This document shows, in pieces, positions 20,081 through 30,571 of a DNA stretch of 64,000 nt. Every line of letters starts with the position of its first letter. Position 1 is the first letter of the stretch. The stretch comes from Ulva prolifera (taxonomy: Eukaryota > Chlorophyta > Ulvophyceae > Ulvales > Ulvaceae): the NCBI GenBank assembly GCA_023078555.1, contig CM041198.1, forward strand, positions 1,390,856 through 1,454,855, in the 5' to 3' direction. Position numbers and translations under genes: made by a program. Below the pieces are notes generated by a model that did no database searches, had not been told where the DNA came from, and saw only the letters and a program-made list of their open reading frames with translations.

Positions 20081-20928
20081 CACATAGCATGGCACAGCAG
20101 CCGAGCGGGACCAGACCTGATATATAACACAGTAGCCACAACACAGTAGCCAGCCATCATAGCTGCTCGGACACAAGCAGCTCGGCATCGGTGCGCTCCA
20201 GACAGGCCGTGACGGCTATCTGTGCAATAAAAAAAAAAGTTGAGCACCGAAACCGTCACTAGGGACACCCGGTGCGCACGGGCTCCCAGAACCTGCTTCT
20301 GCTTCACCGCGGGCATGATCGGCCTCGCGTACTCTGACTGGCTGTGGATGACGTGCTACAGCAGCAGTTTCACTGCGATGCGCTGCAGCCTGCACACTCT
20401 CAGTGTTTCACAGTCGAGGCAGAGGAAGCACGGCAGCAACGCCGACTCTGCAACAGTGCAAGGCCCTGGGAGCCCTGCATAGCGAGCCGGGCAGCCTGTA
20501 GCGTGCAGAGAGCGACCATGGTCAAAGTGCCTCCTGGGAACGGCGATGCATGCATGCAGGTGCACGCGAGGCAGCACTGACGACTTGCAGTGCCTGTCCG
20601 TCACCGTTCCCCACCCTGAGCCCTCATCGATTCGCGCCACGGCGTGCTGTCATGATCACACCCTGACACTCGACCTTGCGTCCGGCGACTGCTCCCCGCG
20701 CCGGACAGGGCGGGGGATGTAGGTGGCGCAGAGGGCGACGCGGGGCAGTGAGCCACTCAAGTCACACGAGAATTTAGTTGTATGATTTACATATGAACGG
20801 GCGGAAGGGGGTCATCGTGTGAGGGTGTCTCAAGGACGCAGGCGGAGAGGCAGCCTAGGTTGCACCTCAGGGACGTCACGCAAGACGGGAACAGGGCACA
20901 CGTAAGCCACCGCCGGTTCTCTGCGCGG

Positions 20929-21026
20929 AAAGCACCGCCCACACTCTGCTTCCCGTTCACGTGAACGGGCAGCAGAGTGTGGGCGGTGCTTTGAATTCGC
21001 GGGCGGGGTACCCCGCCCGCGAATTC
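20929..21026. repeat. Two adjacent palindromes (64 and 34 bp)
   Basis: 20929-20992 is a 64-bp palindrome with one mismatched pair, centred on CACGTG. 20993-21026 is perfect, GAATTCGCGGGCGGGGTACC and onward, centred on GGTACC. They abut with no gap. Confidence 0.92.
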
Positions 21027-23832
21027 CGGCACCTCCACTTGTCCTTGCCCACATGCATGCGCAAGAAGGCCCCCGCGCACGCATGCCAGCTGAGTGCGCC
21101 AAAAGGGTTAGTGAGAACCTGGCAGCAGCTTTCAGGCGATGTGACGGGACATGCATGCTTCGTGTTCGGCCGGGCTACACAGTCGACGTCGACGCGTGGA
21201 TACTTCCTGTCTGAAGCTTGATGCAAGGATCTGGCCGTAACTTGGCCCGCAAGCACAGCTTTCAACACCGAAGTTGTGCATTCACATGGTCAGAACACTG
21301 GCATCATACAAGTGCTACACGAGCTGCCAAGACGGCTGACCCTCCCGCGAGGCCTTGTTCGAACGGTGATCACGCCGGCCACATGCATCGCGTTGTCCCG
21401 TCGCCACCCCTCGCGCATGGTCGCACGGATGGCCCTGCACACAGGCGGCCGACGGGCTGCGTACACATTCAGTGCCCCAGCGCAAGGAATGATGCTATGT
21501 GCTCTGGCATCATGTTCATTGGTGATGCAGGGCAGCGCGCCCTCAGGCATGCATTTCGTTTCCGGACGTGTATACACCCTTGACAGATATCCAGTAGTAT
21601 CTACCTCTAGAGAGATCTACCTCGAGGTATTACAGAAGAGTGAACGAGAGAAGACAAATACTACAAACGGATCCCCATCTACAGATAGCAGGCCGCGTGA
21701 GCATGAGCTTGCTGGACATCAGTCAACAAACCCACAGCGAGACCACAGGAAGATCCCGAGCTGGGCCCAGAGCCACACATGTAGATCTGCCCACAGCGTG
21801 TGACACATTCACCGGAACGCGACGGCTCCATTTGCAACAAAGTCCTCGGGTGTCCCAGGCCACTGACGGGGCAATGCACAGCCCACAGCACGTGCTGCGG
21901 GCTGCCAGCCCAGTGCCCAGGCCTCCAGCTGCAAGAGAAGCACATGTACACACAGCATATCCAACAGCATGCCTCGGGCCTGTGAGCCCATGCATCGGCA
22001 CACACCTCCGGTGGCGCCCATCGCTGCACCGATATATACAGCACCCCGCCAGGAGGACGACGAACCACACGACTCGTGTTCGGAACAGCCCGCAGAGCGC
22101 AGCAGGAGAGCGGCAGCCACCTAGGATTCGAGCTTGAATCCGCCTGAACTCAGGGCCAAGTCACAGCGAGCACCCGCAAACAGCACCCGCCTCCGCCCGA
22201 CAGGAACCCAATGAATACGCACCCACACACCCCCGCGGGTCACCACACACTATAGTATAGCTAGCCACCCCCGGGGGACATGCACCCACACACCCCCGGT
22301 ACCCCCACCACACCCACACACTCGTCCCCGCTCGACCCCGCAACTTCAAGTTGCGTGGCACCCCCGCGTCTGCACGCAATACAACCACGCCACCCGCGCG
22401 GCCGCAGCGGCCCAAGCTGGCAGCCCGGCCGGCGCCAGCCCAATGCGCAAGCCGGCGCGGGCCTGTGAGCCCATGCATCGTCAAGCGCCTCCAGTGGCGC
22501 CCATCGTCCAGGCGTCGGTGTGTTACACGTGCACGTAGTTGTTGTGTATGTCTGTTTCCGTTCACTCGCCTGTGACACGGCGACAGCCTGAGTACGCCAC
22601 GACGTCACTGGCTTCGCCAATGTAAAATATGTACGCGTCTGCGTTGTTGTCCACCGCAGAGCTGGAAGCGCTGTGTCAGCTTTGCGAGCCAATGGCACTC
22701 CGACAGCTGTGGAGTCCACAGCCTTGTGAATACATATATATAACCCTTCGACATGTGCATGCCGCCAAACCAGTCGAGCAGCCGCCATGCATGTCGGTCG
22801 GTTCGGGGACTGCCAGCAGTTCCCGCATCTACAGCCGTACACGCATGATATATTGATTCTGGACCAATGGCAAGGTCTGGTTCACAGACATCGCTCGTTG
22901 CCACTGCCCCCGCATGCATGCATGGCAAGCCGGGCACAGATGTCCGCATCGATGGCGGTGATGGGGAATTCACACCGGGGGACACCACACGTAGGCTGCA
23001 CAGTCATGTACATACCCATATGGGTATGTGAAGAACAAATCACGCGAAGGGGTCACGGTGGAGGCCTCCTAGGAGGCATAGCTGTGTACCGCAGCTGCAG
23101 CTGCAACCACAGAGCAGATCCGCATCGGGGGAGCCGTGCATGCATATCGCACGCCAAACCCTTTGCAGACGCACACGGCACTCTCTGAAGTAGTACTAGT
23201 GCTCCCTCCGAGAGGGCTTCTGGCAGGTGGGACGTGCACGTGGCAAAGGTGAAGCCGCGAAGCAGGTGTACATGCACTTGCAGACATGTACACCCTATGC
23301 ACGGCCATGTGTGGCCATGTGTGGCCATGTGTGCTGCGGAAGCAGCGGTAGTTGTATTAGTTGATCGCACAGTGCGGAGTGGTGATGCACAGTGCGAAAT
23401 GGTAGTCAGGCGTGTGGTGCTTCCTGTGCACACAGGTGTTGCATGCTGCCTGCGCCCTGACTCAGTGAGAGCGAGGAAGTCAGTGAGTGTGATCATGCCC
23501 ACCCCCGCTCTCACCTGTGCCATTTGCAGATTCGCAAGGCCCGCTCATGCATGCGGCCAGGGTGCCTGCAGGCGCGTTCAGCGCAGGGGACCCTGTGCGG
23601 CTGGCCGGGGGTTGTAACCCTATAGCCCTACATTAATGTTAATATTAAAACATAGAGCCCCTGGGTACACTGACGCCCACCTGCGCGTGAGGCCCGTTAG
23701 CATGTCGTTCATGCGGGCATCTCTTTTGATGCAGTACATATGCCTGGCATTTTCAAGTTGAAACTTGCAGTTGATCGATCTGCCAGTGGCGCACCGCCAT
23801 GCACCGGCCTGTGTCCTTGCATCTTGTGCTCC

Positions 23833-23875
23833 GTGGCAATCCAGTGATATGGCCGCTATACCATTGGATTGCCAC
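23833..23875. repeat. GTGGCAATCCAGTG foldback element
   Basis: A 43-base hairpin with arms GTGGCAATCCAGTG and CCATTGGATTGCCAC around a short centre. Related hairpins occur at about 16025-16070, 32155-32215, 48229-48310 and 49655-49682. Confidence 0.75.
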
Positions 23876-24014
23876 ATGCTCAGTTCATATATACATGGGC
23901 GTCTCAGCTGAGGTATGGAAGAGCCTCTGAGTGGACTCTGACGTTGGGCCGTCTCTGTACAGAGACATGTTGGCTGCCGGGCGCCCGGTGTAGGCTCCCC
24001 GGGCGTGTGGCCAT

Positions 24015-24297
24015 CACTGCTGGATCCCTTTGCAGCATTTCCAGGTCTGCCACCCAGAAATTAGACCTGAACATTCAGAATTGCAATTGGTACATATGAT
24101 CGGGCCCGTGTGTGTGCTGGTGTGTGGGTGTGTGCTTGGCGGTCTGCGGATCTGTGTCGCTTGCTTCGCCGGTGATGGGTGAGATGTTCGTGGGTGTCTT
24201 GGTGTTTGCTTCGTCTGCTTGCTCCTTTCGCGGTGCTGCCCGACTTGCTGCCTTTGTCCTTGTAACACATATGATCGGGCCCGGTGACCAGACACTG
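24015..24297. mobile_element. hAT-like MITE split by a LINE-A tail
   Basis: Flanked by the perfect 8-bp repeat GTGGCCAT (24007-24014 and 24298-24305). Termini are CACTGCTGG and CCAGACACTG. The core GCCACCCAGAAATTAGACCT is shared with the copies at 26355 and 39038. Unit A has a single uninterrupted GTGTGGCCACGGAGG at the same place, which is the empty site. A LINE-A tail sits inside. Confidence 0.8.
24109..24266 (+). mobile_element. LINE-A tail insertion inside the MITE, 158 bp
   Basis: Ends CGCGGTGCTGCCCGACTTGC and CTTTGTCCTTGTAAC. Flanked by a perfect 17-bp repeat ACATATGATCGGGCCCG at 24092-24108 and 24267-24283, the longest clean target duplication among these tails except the one at 25014. 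Confidence 0.88.
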
Positions 24298-24643
24298 GTG
24301 GCCATGGAGGCCCGGGGCTGGTTTCGTCAAGGCTGCAGCAATTGCAATCGGTGGGCGCGTCGTGTACGTACATGTGCTACGTATGTGCTACGTGCCATGT
24401 AGTCCTGAGGCCTGGGGGTCTGGTTCAGAGATTGTGTGCATGCAGTACATGTACATGTATGCTGTGTATGCTGGTGTGGTACGTCCATGTACATGGATAA
24501 ATCTAAAGGCGTATGCTGATGTGTGCGATGTTGTACGAGCTTGTGCCTCTCGGCTATGGACGGTGACATTCCAGAGTCCACTTACCCCAGACCAGCTAAA
24601 GGGACAGTCCACTGGGTGGACTATTGTTATAGCCTGTCTCTAC

Positions 24644-24727
24644 ATATGTGTGTTACAAGGACAAAGTCGGAGGGGCCGGTAGCACCGCCAGGACAACGAG
24701 CAAGCACGCGAGCCTGCAACCTGCTGA
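24644..24727 (-). mobile_element. LINE-A tail insertion
   Basis: Plus strand TGTTACAAGGACAAAGTCGG to GGTAGCACCGCCAGG. Flanked by AGCCTGTCTCTAC at 24631-24643 and 24728-24740. Confidence 0.7.
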
Positions 24728-24749
24728 AGCCTGTCTCTACGTCTGTGTG

Positions 24750-24861
24750 TTACAAGGACAAAGCAAGCGAGCCAGGTATCACCGCAAGCAAGAACCAGGG
24801 GAACCGCACACCACGCAACAAGCCACACGCAGCACACACCAAAACAAGTCTGTGTGACAAA
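24750..24861 (-). mobile_element. LINE-A tail insertion
   Basis: Plus strand TTACAAGGACAAAGCAAGCG and onward. Flanked by TACGTCTGTGTG at 24738-24749 and 24862-24873. Its left target repeat overlaps the right one of the preceding insertion. Confidence 0.72.
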
Positions 24862-25013
24862 TACGTCTGTGTGACCCGGGTCAGGAACTGCAGTGGTGGA
24901 GCTGGAGAGCTAGCTGGAGCATTCTGCCACTGACGACGCCCCACCTACCCGCAGTGCATACATCTCCTGGCCTTCCTTGCATGCGTGCTATGTTTACACT
25001 TGGCATTTGCCAC

Positions 25014-25044
25014 GGTGCTGCCCGCCTTGCTGCCTTTGTCCTTA
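25014..25044 (+). mobile_element. 31-bp LINE-A tail with 18-bp target duplication
   Basis: The insert is GGTGCTGCCCGCCTTGCTGC plus CTTTGTCCTTA. It is flanked by ACACTTGGCATTTGCCAC at 24996-25013 and 25045-25062. The inserted DNA is less than twice the length of its target duplication. Confidence 0.88.
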
Positions 25045-25062
25045 ACACTTGGCATTTGCCAC

Positions 25063-26003
25063 GACGTCGCCGATTGAATAGCGCCTTGCATGCGACGACG
25101 AGCTGGATTCGTAAGCATTCGGTGGCCTCTCGTGCAGCATAGCTCTGTGCGACCAGCCGTTAGAGTGAAACGAGAGAGATGAAACGATGACCGTTTCATC
25201 GCGTTGACATTGCGCGTGCAGCCCATGCACAGCTGCAGGCGGCAAGCTAGGTCCTTCAAGGTGCTGCCATAATGCACGTGTTTCAGACATGCGAAGCAAC
25301 GAAGTGGATGCTCGAATATTGTCGCCTCGATGCTTCCCGCACCACGCGCGAGTTGAACAGTTCATCGGCTGCGCAGTCACTAGCCAACAGGACACGACAT
25401 CGGCTGCAGCATAAGGGAGCTCCGCGCGAATATTGAATCCATCCAGTTATATTACCATGGCATATCCTGTGATAATGATCTCTAGCGCCCGGCAAATTCA
25501 AGCCTGAGCGCGCTTGTATCTTGAGATGTAGCGCCTCGTGCGACCCCACTCAAGAAGTGAGTTCATAGCCTGCGCTGCGACTGCGAATTCCAGTCTCAGG
25601 TCCATCTTCAGGATATGTATGACGAGGGATCGTGACAGCAATGGTGATGTGGTGGGCTTGCGATCCCTGCAGTATCCGTGCTAGCGCGAGAGCGTTTCAA
25701 GTCAATGCCTTGAGCCTGGTCAAATGGCAGCAGGCTTGGTCCCTCTGAAGCACACAAGCGTGAACGCCGCACTGGCCTAGTGTCCTTCCACACGCAACAA
25801 AAATGATGTGAAACACATGGCGAGACCATGGTCTCGTGGATGAGACCAGGCCTCATCCACAAATTGCTCCAGATATGTCATGTATGCCTTACACTGGGTC
25901 ATATGGTCAAATATTGGGATGCATCAATGCACAGGAGGAAGGCACAGGCGTCCCAGACGATTGTCAAGAGCAAAGCTTGTCTCTGTTGAGCATTGCTCAG
26001 ATG
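25063..26003. other. Unit B upstream sequence, no gene
   Basis: Diverged counterpart of 13500-14330. No shared reading frame. Confidence 0.5.
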
Positions 26004-26014
26004 CTTGGAAGGGT

Positions 26015-26178
26015 GTTACAAGGACGCAGGCGGCGAGGCGGGCAGCACCGCGAAACTAGCAAGCAGCGCAAGAATACAAACACCGACGCACCCGGGCCAA
26101 GCCACATCAATCAACCAGTGCCCCCAACTGGTGACACACACCCCCAGACCACCACACACCCACACCCACACACACACT
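26015..26178 (-). mobile_element. LINE-A tail insertion, about 164 bp
   Basis: Plus strand TTACAAGGACGCAGGCGGCG followed by GGGCAGCACCGCGAAAC. Flanked by CTTGGAAGGGT (26004-26014) and CTTGAAAGGGT (26179-26189), one mismatch. Confidence 0.72.
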
Positions 26179-26354
26179 CTTGAAAGGGTACATGCTTCAT
26201 GACTTGCCATGCCTTGGCCACGTATGCATCTCTGAGACATGCTCGCCATGGTGCATGGTCCGCACCCATCTCTTCCAGAGGTTCGCCGTACCCAGGCAGC
26301 GCCATCGATGAAGGAGTCGCAAGCCTCTCTTTCAGCACAAACATATGCATGCTG

Positions 26355-26456
26355 TAGTGTTGGGTTGCTTTGCAGCATTTCCGGGGCTGCCACCCAGAAA
26401 CTAGACCTGCAGATACGGAATTGTTCTATGTGATCGGGCCTGGTGACCAAAAATTG
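26355..26456. mobile_element. hAT-like MITE, 102 bp
   Basis: Flanked by the perfect 8-bp repeat GCATGCTG at 26347-26354 and 26457-26464. The left end is TAGTGTTGGGTTGC and the core is GCTGCCACCCAGAAACTAGA. Exactly as long as the copy at 39038-39139. Confidence 0.82.
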
Positions 26457-27109
26457 GCATGCTGCAGGCACATGTGCCAAGAAGAGGCAGCTCCAGGGGG
26501 GCGGAGGCGAGCTGCATCCTCCGCTCTGATATCATACTTTTATATATATCATATGGGGCGACAGTCACACACACATTGCTTGCTCCAAAGCAGCGCTGGT
26601 GCCGATCGCCCAGCCTCAGGCATCCCGACCCCGCACAGTTCCTTCGTTGCTGGCTGCAATGCAACAGAAGGGTCCAGATGCATGTGATGCTCCATGTGGG
26701 GGTAGGCTCGGCAGACCGCGGCGCCTGCTCGTGCCTCATTGCAAACATTCTTCTCCTTGCCGCGGCCTGGGAGTCGACTCCCAGGATCCCCAGGGGCGGG
26801 CCCGCCGCTAGGTGTGTGGAGCACCCTGTTGCAGAACCAAGCCCCCCTCTCATCAGCCAGGTGCGTCAGATTTAGCTTCAAATCCACTTGAAGTCTGGTT
26901 TGCCGGCTTAGACACGGCTACCCGTGTGGGCCGCATGCTGTGAACGTACGGCGACACTGCATACGCACGCAACGTGAACGCGTACGCGTTCGGAACAAGC
27001 TGCCAACCGCCAAGCTGTGGCGCGTAACTATTGCAGCTGACAGCGGAAACCGTTCGGACCGGGCGTCGCCTTGTGTACATCACAGCGTGATTACCTCGAG
27101 TCTGAGGGA

Positions 27110-27125
27110 GGGGGGGGGGGGGGGG
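27110..27125. repeat. Poly-G tract, 16 bases
   Basis: Abuts the inverted EGD fragment at its 3' end: on the minus strand GAGGGCGTGGA runs straight into the C run. Confidence 0.95.
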
Positions 27126-27313
27126 TCCACGCCCTCAGCAGTGCAGCCGTCGGTGGAGCCTCCGAAGGAAAAGTGGTCGCCCTCGCAGCCCTCGACGGTG
27201 CCGGAAAAAAGCCGCTGGTCTCGATTCTGGGCCGTGGCCGGGGCCGCAGGCTCCCTGCGGGAACGCCGATGAGATCTCTGCAACGGCCTTGGCCCGGACT
27301 GTGGGACCCGCAC
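27126..27313 (-). pseudogene. Inverted C-terminal fragment of an EGD gene
   Basis: The minus strand reads GTVEGCEGDHFSFGGSTDGC followed by TAEGV, matching the EGD C-terminus (GVIEGCERDDFSFGDALGST). Just upstream, in another frame, AKAVAEISSAFPQGACG matches TRAIAEAFLEGDC. It is a frameshifted dead copy facing the other way. Confidence 0.65.
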
Positions 27314-27730
27314 AGCAGTGTGTGTACGCGGGGCTCATGCATTGCTTGGGGGTGACCGTCAGGGCATGGGCATGCAGCCCTCGAAAAAAGGGTGATCGGT
27401 ATCGTCGGCAGGCGACACCTCCCCCAGAACCTCGGCTAGACGGCGGGCGGGAATGCGAATATGCACTGCAATCTCCCTCCAGTGGCAATGCTGGAGATGT
27501 GGGTAGCAGCGAGCGCGTGGACCAGGGGGGGCTTCGGGGCCGGCGGGGGCGGCGAGGGTGTCGGCGATGCGGCAGCTGCATCTTTGTGAAATCAATGTAG
27601 AAGAAGTGGCTGCAAAGAGGGGCTCGTGGGCCTGCAGCACTGTTGCGAAAGATGTGAGATTGGCCTGGCTGGTGCAGGTCACTGTTGTATCGGTGGTGCT
27701 GAAGGTTGGCGGTGCACCATCATGAGGCTA

Positions 27731-27785
27731 TGGAATGGAAAGCGTCGCCCTCGTCGCCCTCATCGCCCTCGTCACCCTCGTCTTG
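27731..27785 (-). pseudogene. Inverted EGD minisatellite fragment (unit B)
   Basis: Counterpart of 16110-16175: a few 9-bp units reading DEGDEGDEGD on the minus strand, next to the shared ATGGAATGGAAAGCG. Confidence 0.5.
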
Positions 27786-27864
27786 AGATTGGTGTCAGGG
27801 CTTTTCAAGAGGAAGTGCAGCGGGCATGCAAGCAGCCGATGCTGCACGACACATGTGACAAGGA

Positions 27865-28031
27865 CAAAGTAAGCAAGGCACCGTGAGCAACAACCAGGAA
27901 CCAGGGGAATTGCACACCGCGCAACCAACCAACCAGCCAGCCAGCCAGCCACGCACGCAGCACACACCAACACACCCACGCAACGTCAGCACCCGCGCCG
28001 GCCACAGCCACACAGCCACAGCAGATGTTGC
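27865..28031 (-). mobile_element. LINE-A tail insertion with an empty site in unit A
   Basis: Flanked by GTGACAAGGA at 27855-27864 and 28032-28041. Unit A reads ACATGTGACAATGATAGAGG without interruption (near 16241-16260). The reading direction is the reverse complement of the tail. Confidence 0.72.
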
Positions 28032-28915
28032 GTGACAAGGATAGAGGCAGGTGGAACTGCAGGCAAGAGTGGGAATTGAAGGAACAATCAGACTCCACCA
28101 GGCTGGTCGTTGAACATGAAGATTGCAGATAGGCACTGTTGTTCTGGCCCAGGTGAGATTGCTGCTGTGGACGTGTTTGCTGGCAGGCACCACACTTCCT
28201 CCTCCCTAAAAACTGGCCGTGATCGTATGTCTCGAGGACATGCTGCTGCTCATCCTTGCGAGGCCATGGAGGGATAAACATCTCCTGAGGTCACAATCAC
28301 TGTCACTTAACGCGGGGTCAGCGCACCCATATTGGAATGGCGCGCCAAGCGTTACGTGGACGCGCTGTATTTGTAAGCATCCGGCGTGCCTGCTTCCAGG
28401 GCTTCCTGTGCGACCAGCCGTGAGGGATGGCGAAGGCACAACGCGATGCAGGTGCACGTCTTGAACGAGGGTACACAGCGCTGCAGGCCGTGCATGGTGT
28501 CTGCAAGATGCCGATCTTCTGGACATGTGATTCAACAACTTCAGCGCCGCAAGCTAAACTTGTGGGTCGATGCCTCTTGCATACAGCACTGCCGTGTAGT
28601 CCAGGCAAACATGAAGCGCGCATATGTCACCGCATCGCCCAGGGCAGCTTGCAGATGCACAATACGCGGCTCTGTGGACTGTGGCTGTCGTCTTCCCACC
28701 CATTCATCAGCAGCGCGCTTGAGAAACGTCTGCATCGCTGCCAGAATTCGTACTTCACAGCCCGCGCTCCGCGGATCTCCGAAGTCGGGAAGCCCAATCG
28801 CCTATATTTTGCAACATATGATCGCAACGAGGGTGATGTATCGGGGTTGCATTCGCTATCGCGGCCTTCAATGACGCTGCGTTGTCGTTCCTCGCGTGAA
28901 GGCCAGCGTCTCAGG

Positions 28916-28922
28916 TATAAAA
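28916..28922 (+). promoter_or_regulatory. TATA box of EGD-2
   Basis: TATAAAA in CAGGTATAAAAGCTGAGACA, 83 bases before ATG 29005. Conserved with 17172-17178. Confidence 0.7.
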
Positions 28923-29004
28923 GCTGAGACAGAGCGCCGTATACTGCACCCACCCAACGTCTCAAACGTCATAATAGTCCCTCAGTCAAATCCAGCCGGA
29001 GAAA

Positions 29005-29038
29005 ATGTGCGCACCTCCCCTACTGACCATACCTGCCA
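29005..29038 (+). other. Proposed first exon of EGD-2, shifted by 2 bp
   Basis: ATGTGCGCACCTCCCCTAC then GACCATACCTGCCA and the donor GTGAAGG at 29039. Compared with EGD-1 it carries two extra bases (TA), so splicing to the acceptor at 29454 would miss the exon 2 frame. Either EGD-2 starts at ATG 29456 or the first exon is non-coding. Confidence 0.4.
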
Positions 29039-29371
29039 GTGAAGGACGGGGTGCTGAACCATCGCGACATATTCATTGACGGATTGCATCATACCAGCAG
29101 AGTGTAGACGTAACGCGTGCATATTTAAGCTGTTGATCTCTGCTGCGCATAGTGCTGGTTGTGGCAGGGTGCAGAACATGAATTCTTACCAGCACATCCC
29201 CTCTTACCAAGTGCTGGGTCGCGACGCAACTGTCAAACATCGCAAAACGTTACTTTGTCGGAAAGATATTTGAATCCGCGTGCAGCGAGCCGTTGCTGTT
29301 TCACAAGTGTTTGTTGGCTGGACTGATGGCAGCCCACAAAGTAGTAGCACCACCCAGTATGTTATTCTGCT

Positions 29372-30571
29372 ATGTTGCGAGATGAAGCCAAGGTACAGGT
29401 GCAATGTTCATGCAACATGCAACATGCAAATGACTGCTCTGGTCGCCTGTGCAGGATGTATGTCGCAGCTACAGTTGGCCTGATGATGGCCGGAGCCGTG
29501 ATGGCCCCTGAGCCCTCCAGCGCCGCCCTGGCCACCTCCTCCCAGCCTGGCCGTGGCCTGCTCACCAAGACACCGGTCGAAGGCGACAAGGACGGCGACG
29601 AGGGCGACGAGGGCAACGAGGGGGTGGACGGAGTCTTTGCAAGCTTTGATCGTGGCGACGAGGGCAACGAGGGCGACGAAGGCGATGAGGGTAACGAAGG
29701 CGATGAGGGCGACGAGGGTGATGAGGGTGCTGTGCCGGATGTGGAAGGCACTGAGGGCGATGAGGGGGACGAGGGCGACGAGGGCAATGAGGGCGATGAG
29801 GGAGACGAAGGCGACGAGGGAGGCAGCAGCTCTGAGACGGAAGAGTCCACCGTGTCCCGGGTGGAGTGTACCGCACAGGCCAGCGCCGAGTCCTTCTCCG
29901 CCATGGAAAGTGCCCACGTCTTCGTCATCGCGACCGTGTTCACCGAGTTCTGCCGCGATGACCTCGAAGACACCTCTGCGGCGGCGGTCGCCCTTGCAGC
30001 GTCCGACTCTGCGCGGGCATTTGCGCGCGCCGTGGTGTCCACTCAAGCCTCCTGCGTGTCCACTGGTAAGGCCTTTGGTTGTGCCTCCGCGACTGCCCTG
30101 GCCGAGGCGTGGGCTTCCGCCACGGCTGAGGCGCACGCGACCGCCGTGGCCGCCTCTGCGGAGGAGTGCGAGTGCCTCGCCAAGTCCCAGGCACTGTCAG
30201 TTGGATCAGCATCCACCTTCATCACCCTCGTGGCGGATGCCTTCGCCCGCGCAGAGGTGACCGCGTGCTCTGAGGGTGATGCAGAGTCCTTCGCAGCCGC
30301 CTTTGCAGACTGCTCTGCGCTCGCCTACGCCACCGTCTTTACCAGGGCTATCGCTGAGGCGTTCCTGGAGGGCGACTGCTTCACCAGCGAGGTTGCCACC
30401 CGCATCCTCGCCGAGACGAGCGGCGTGTTTGGCGTCATCGAGGGCTGCGAGCGCGATGACTTCTCCTTCGGCGACGCCCTGGGCTCCACCGCCGGCTCCA
30501 CGGCTGAGGGCGTACGCTCCTTCCCCCACGTGATGTCACATTTTCACGCAGTGACTCAAAAGAAATCATGA
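29372..30571 (+). CDS. EGD-2: secreted-type acidic repeat and ten-cysteine protein
   Basis: Paralogue of EGD-1, unrecognised family. The conserved start is ATG 29456 after CTGTGCAG; the 28 codons before it are probably intron. MYVAATVGLMMAGAVMA is a likely signal peptide, followed by APEPSSAALATSSQPGRG, an acidic GDEG/GNEG tract of about 75 residues, and the Ala-rich domain with the same ten cysteines (VEC, EFC, ASC, FGC, EEC, EC, TAC, ADC, GDC, EGC). Most differences from EGD-1 in this domain are at third codon positions, whereas flanking DNA is hard to align, consistent with purifying selection or gene conversion. A conserved donor-like GTACGC at 30512 could splice to 31099. Repeat number differs from EGD-1. 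Confidence 0.68.
   Translation: MLRDEAKVQVQCSCNMQHANDCSGRLCRMYVAATVGLMMAGAVMAPEPSSAALATSSQPGRGLLTKTPVEGDKDGDEGDEGNEGVDGVFASFDRGDEGNEGDEGDEGNEGDEGDEGDEGAVPDVEGTEGDEGDEGDEGNEGDEGDEGDEGGSSSETEESTVSRVECTAQASAESFSAMESAHVFVIATVFTEFCRDDLEDTSAAAVALAASDSARAFARAVVSTQASCVSTGKAFGCASATALAEAWASATAEAHATAVAASAEECECLAKSQALSVGSASTFITLVADAFARAEVTACSEGDAESFAAAFADCSALAYATVFTRAIAEAFLEGDCFTSEVATRILAETSGVFGVIEGCERDDFSFGDALGSTAGSTAEGVRSFPHVMSHFHAVTQKKS

Larger units (their letters stand above)
10982..21250 (+). repeat. Duplication unit A (pairs with 22.6-32.7 kb)
   Basis: Unit A aligns collinearly with unit B at an offset of about 11.3-11.7 kb. Anchors include 11295-11355 with 22650-22730, 11760 with 22855 (TTGATTCTGGACCAA), 13580 with 25190 (GATGACCGTTTCATCGCG), 14120 with 25740 (TTGGTCCCTCTGAAGCACA), 15730 with 27470, the TATA boxes at 17172 and 28916, the EGD genes, and 20840 with 32480 (GGTTGCACCTCAGGGA). 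Coding parts are well conserved and intergenic parts are heavily diverged and rearranged, so the event is old. Boundaries are approximate. Confidence 0.75.
19393..22600. other. Gene-free end of unit A and junction to unit B
   Basis: Holds a LINE-A tail (19946-20080), two palindromes (20929-21026) and sequence matching the end of unit B. GT/CA-rich DNA occupies 21.8-22.5 kb. No convincing coding frame. Confidence 0.5.

Noticed and set aside
22260-22520. Possible coding or origin function for the GT/CA-rich stretch
   Set aside because: Low-complexity ACACCC-type DNA with no defined repeat unit, no conserved frame and no partner sequence.
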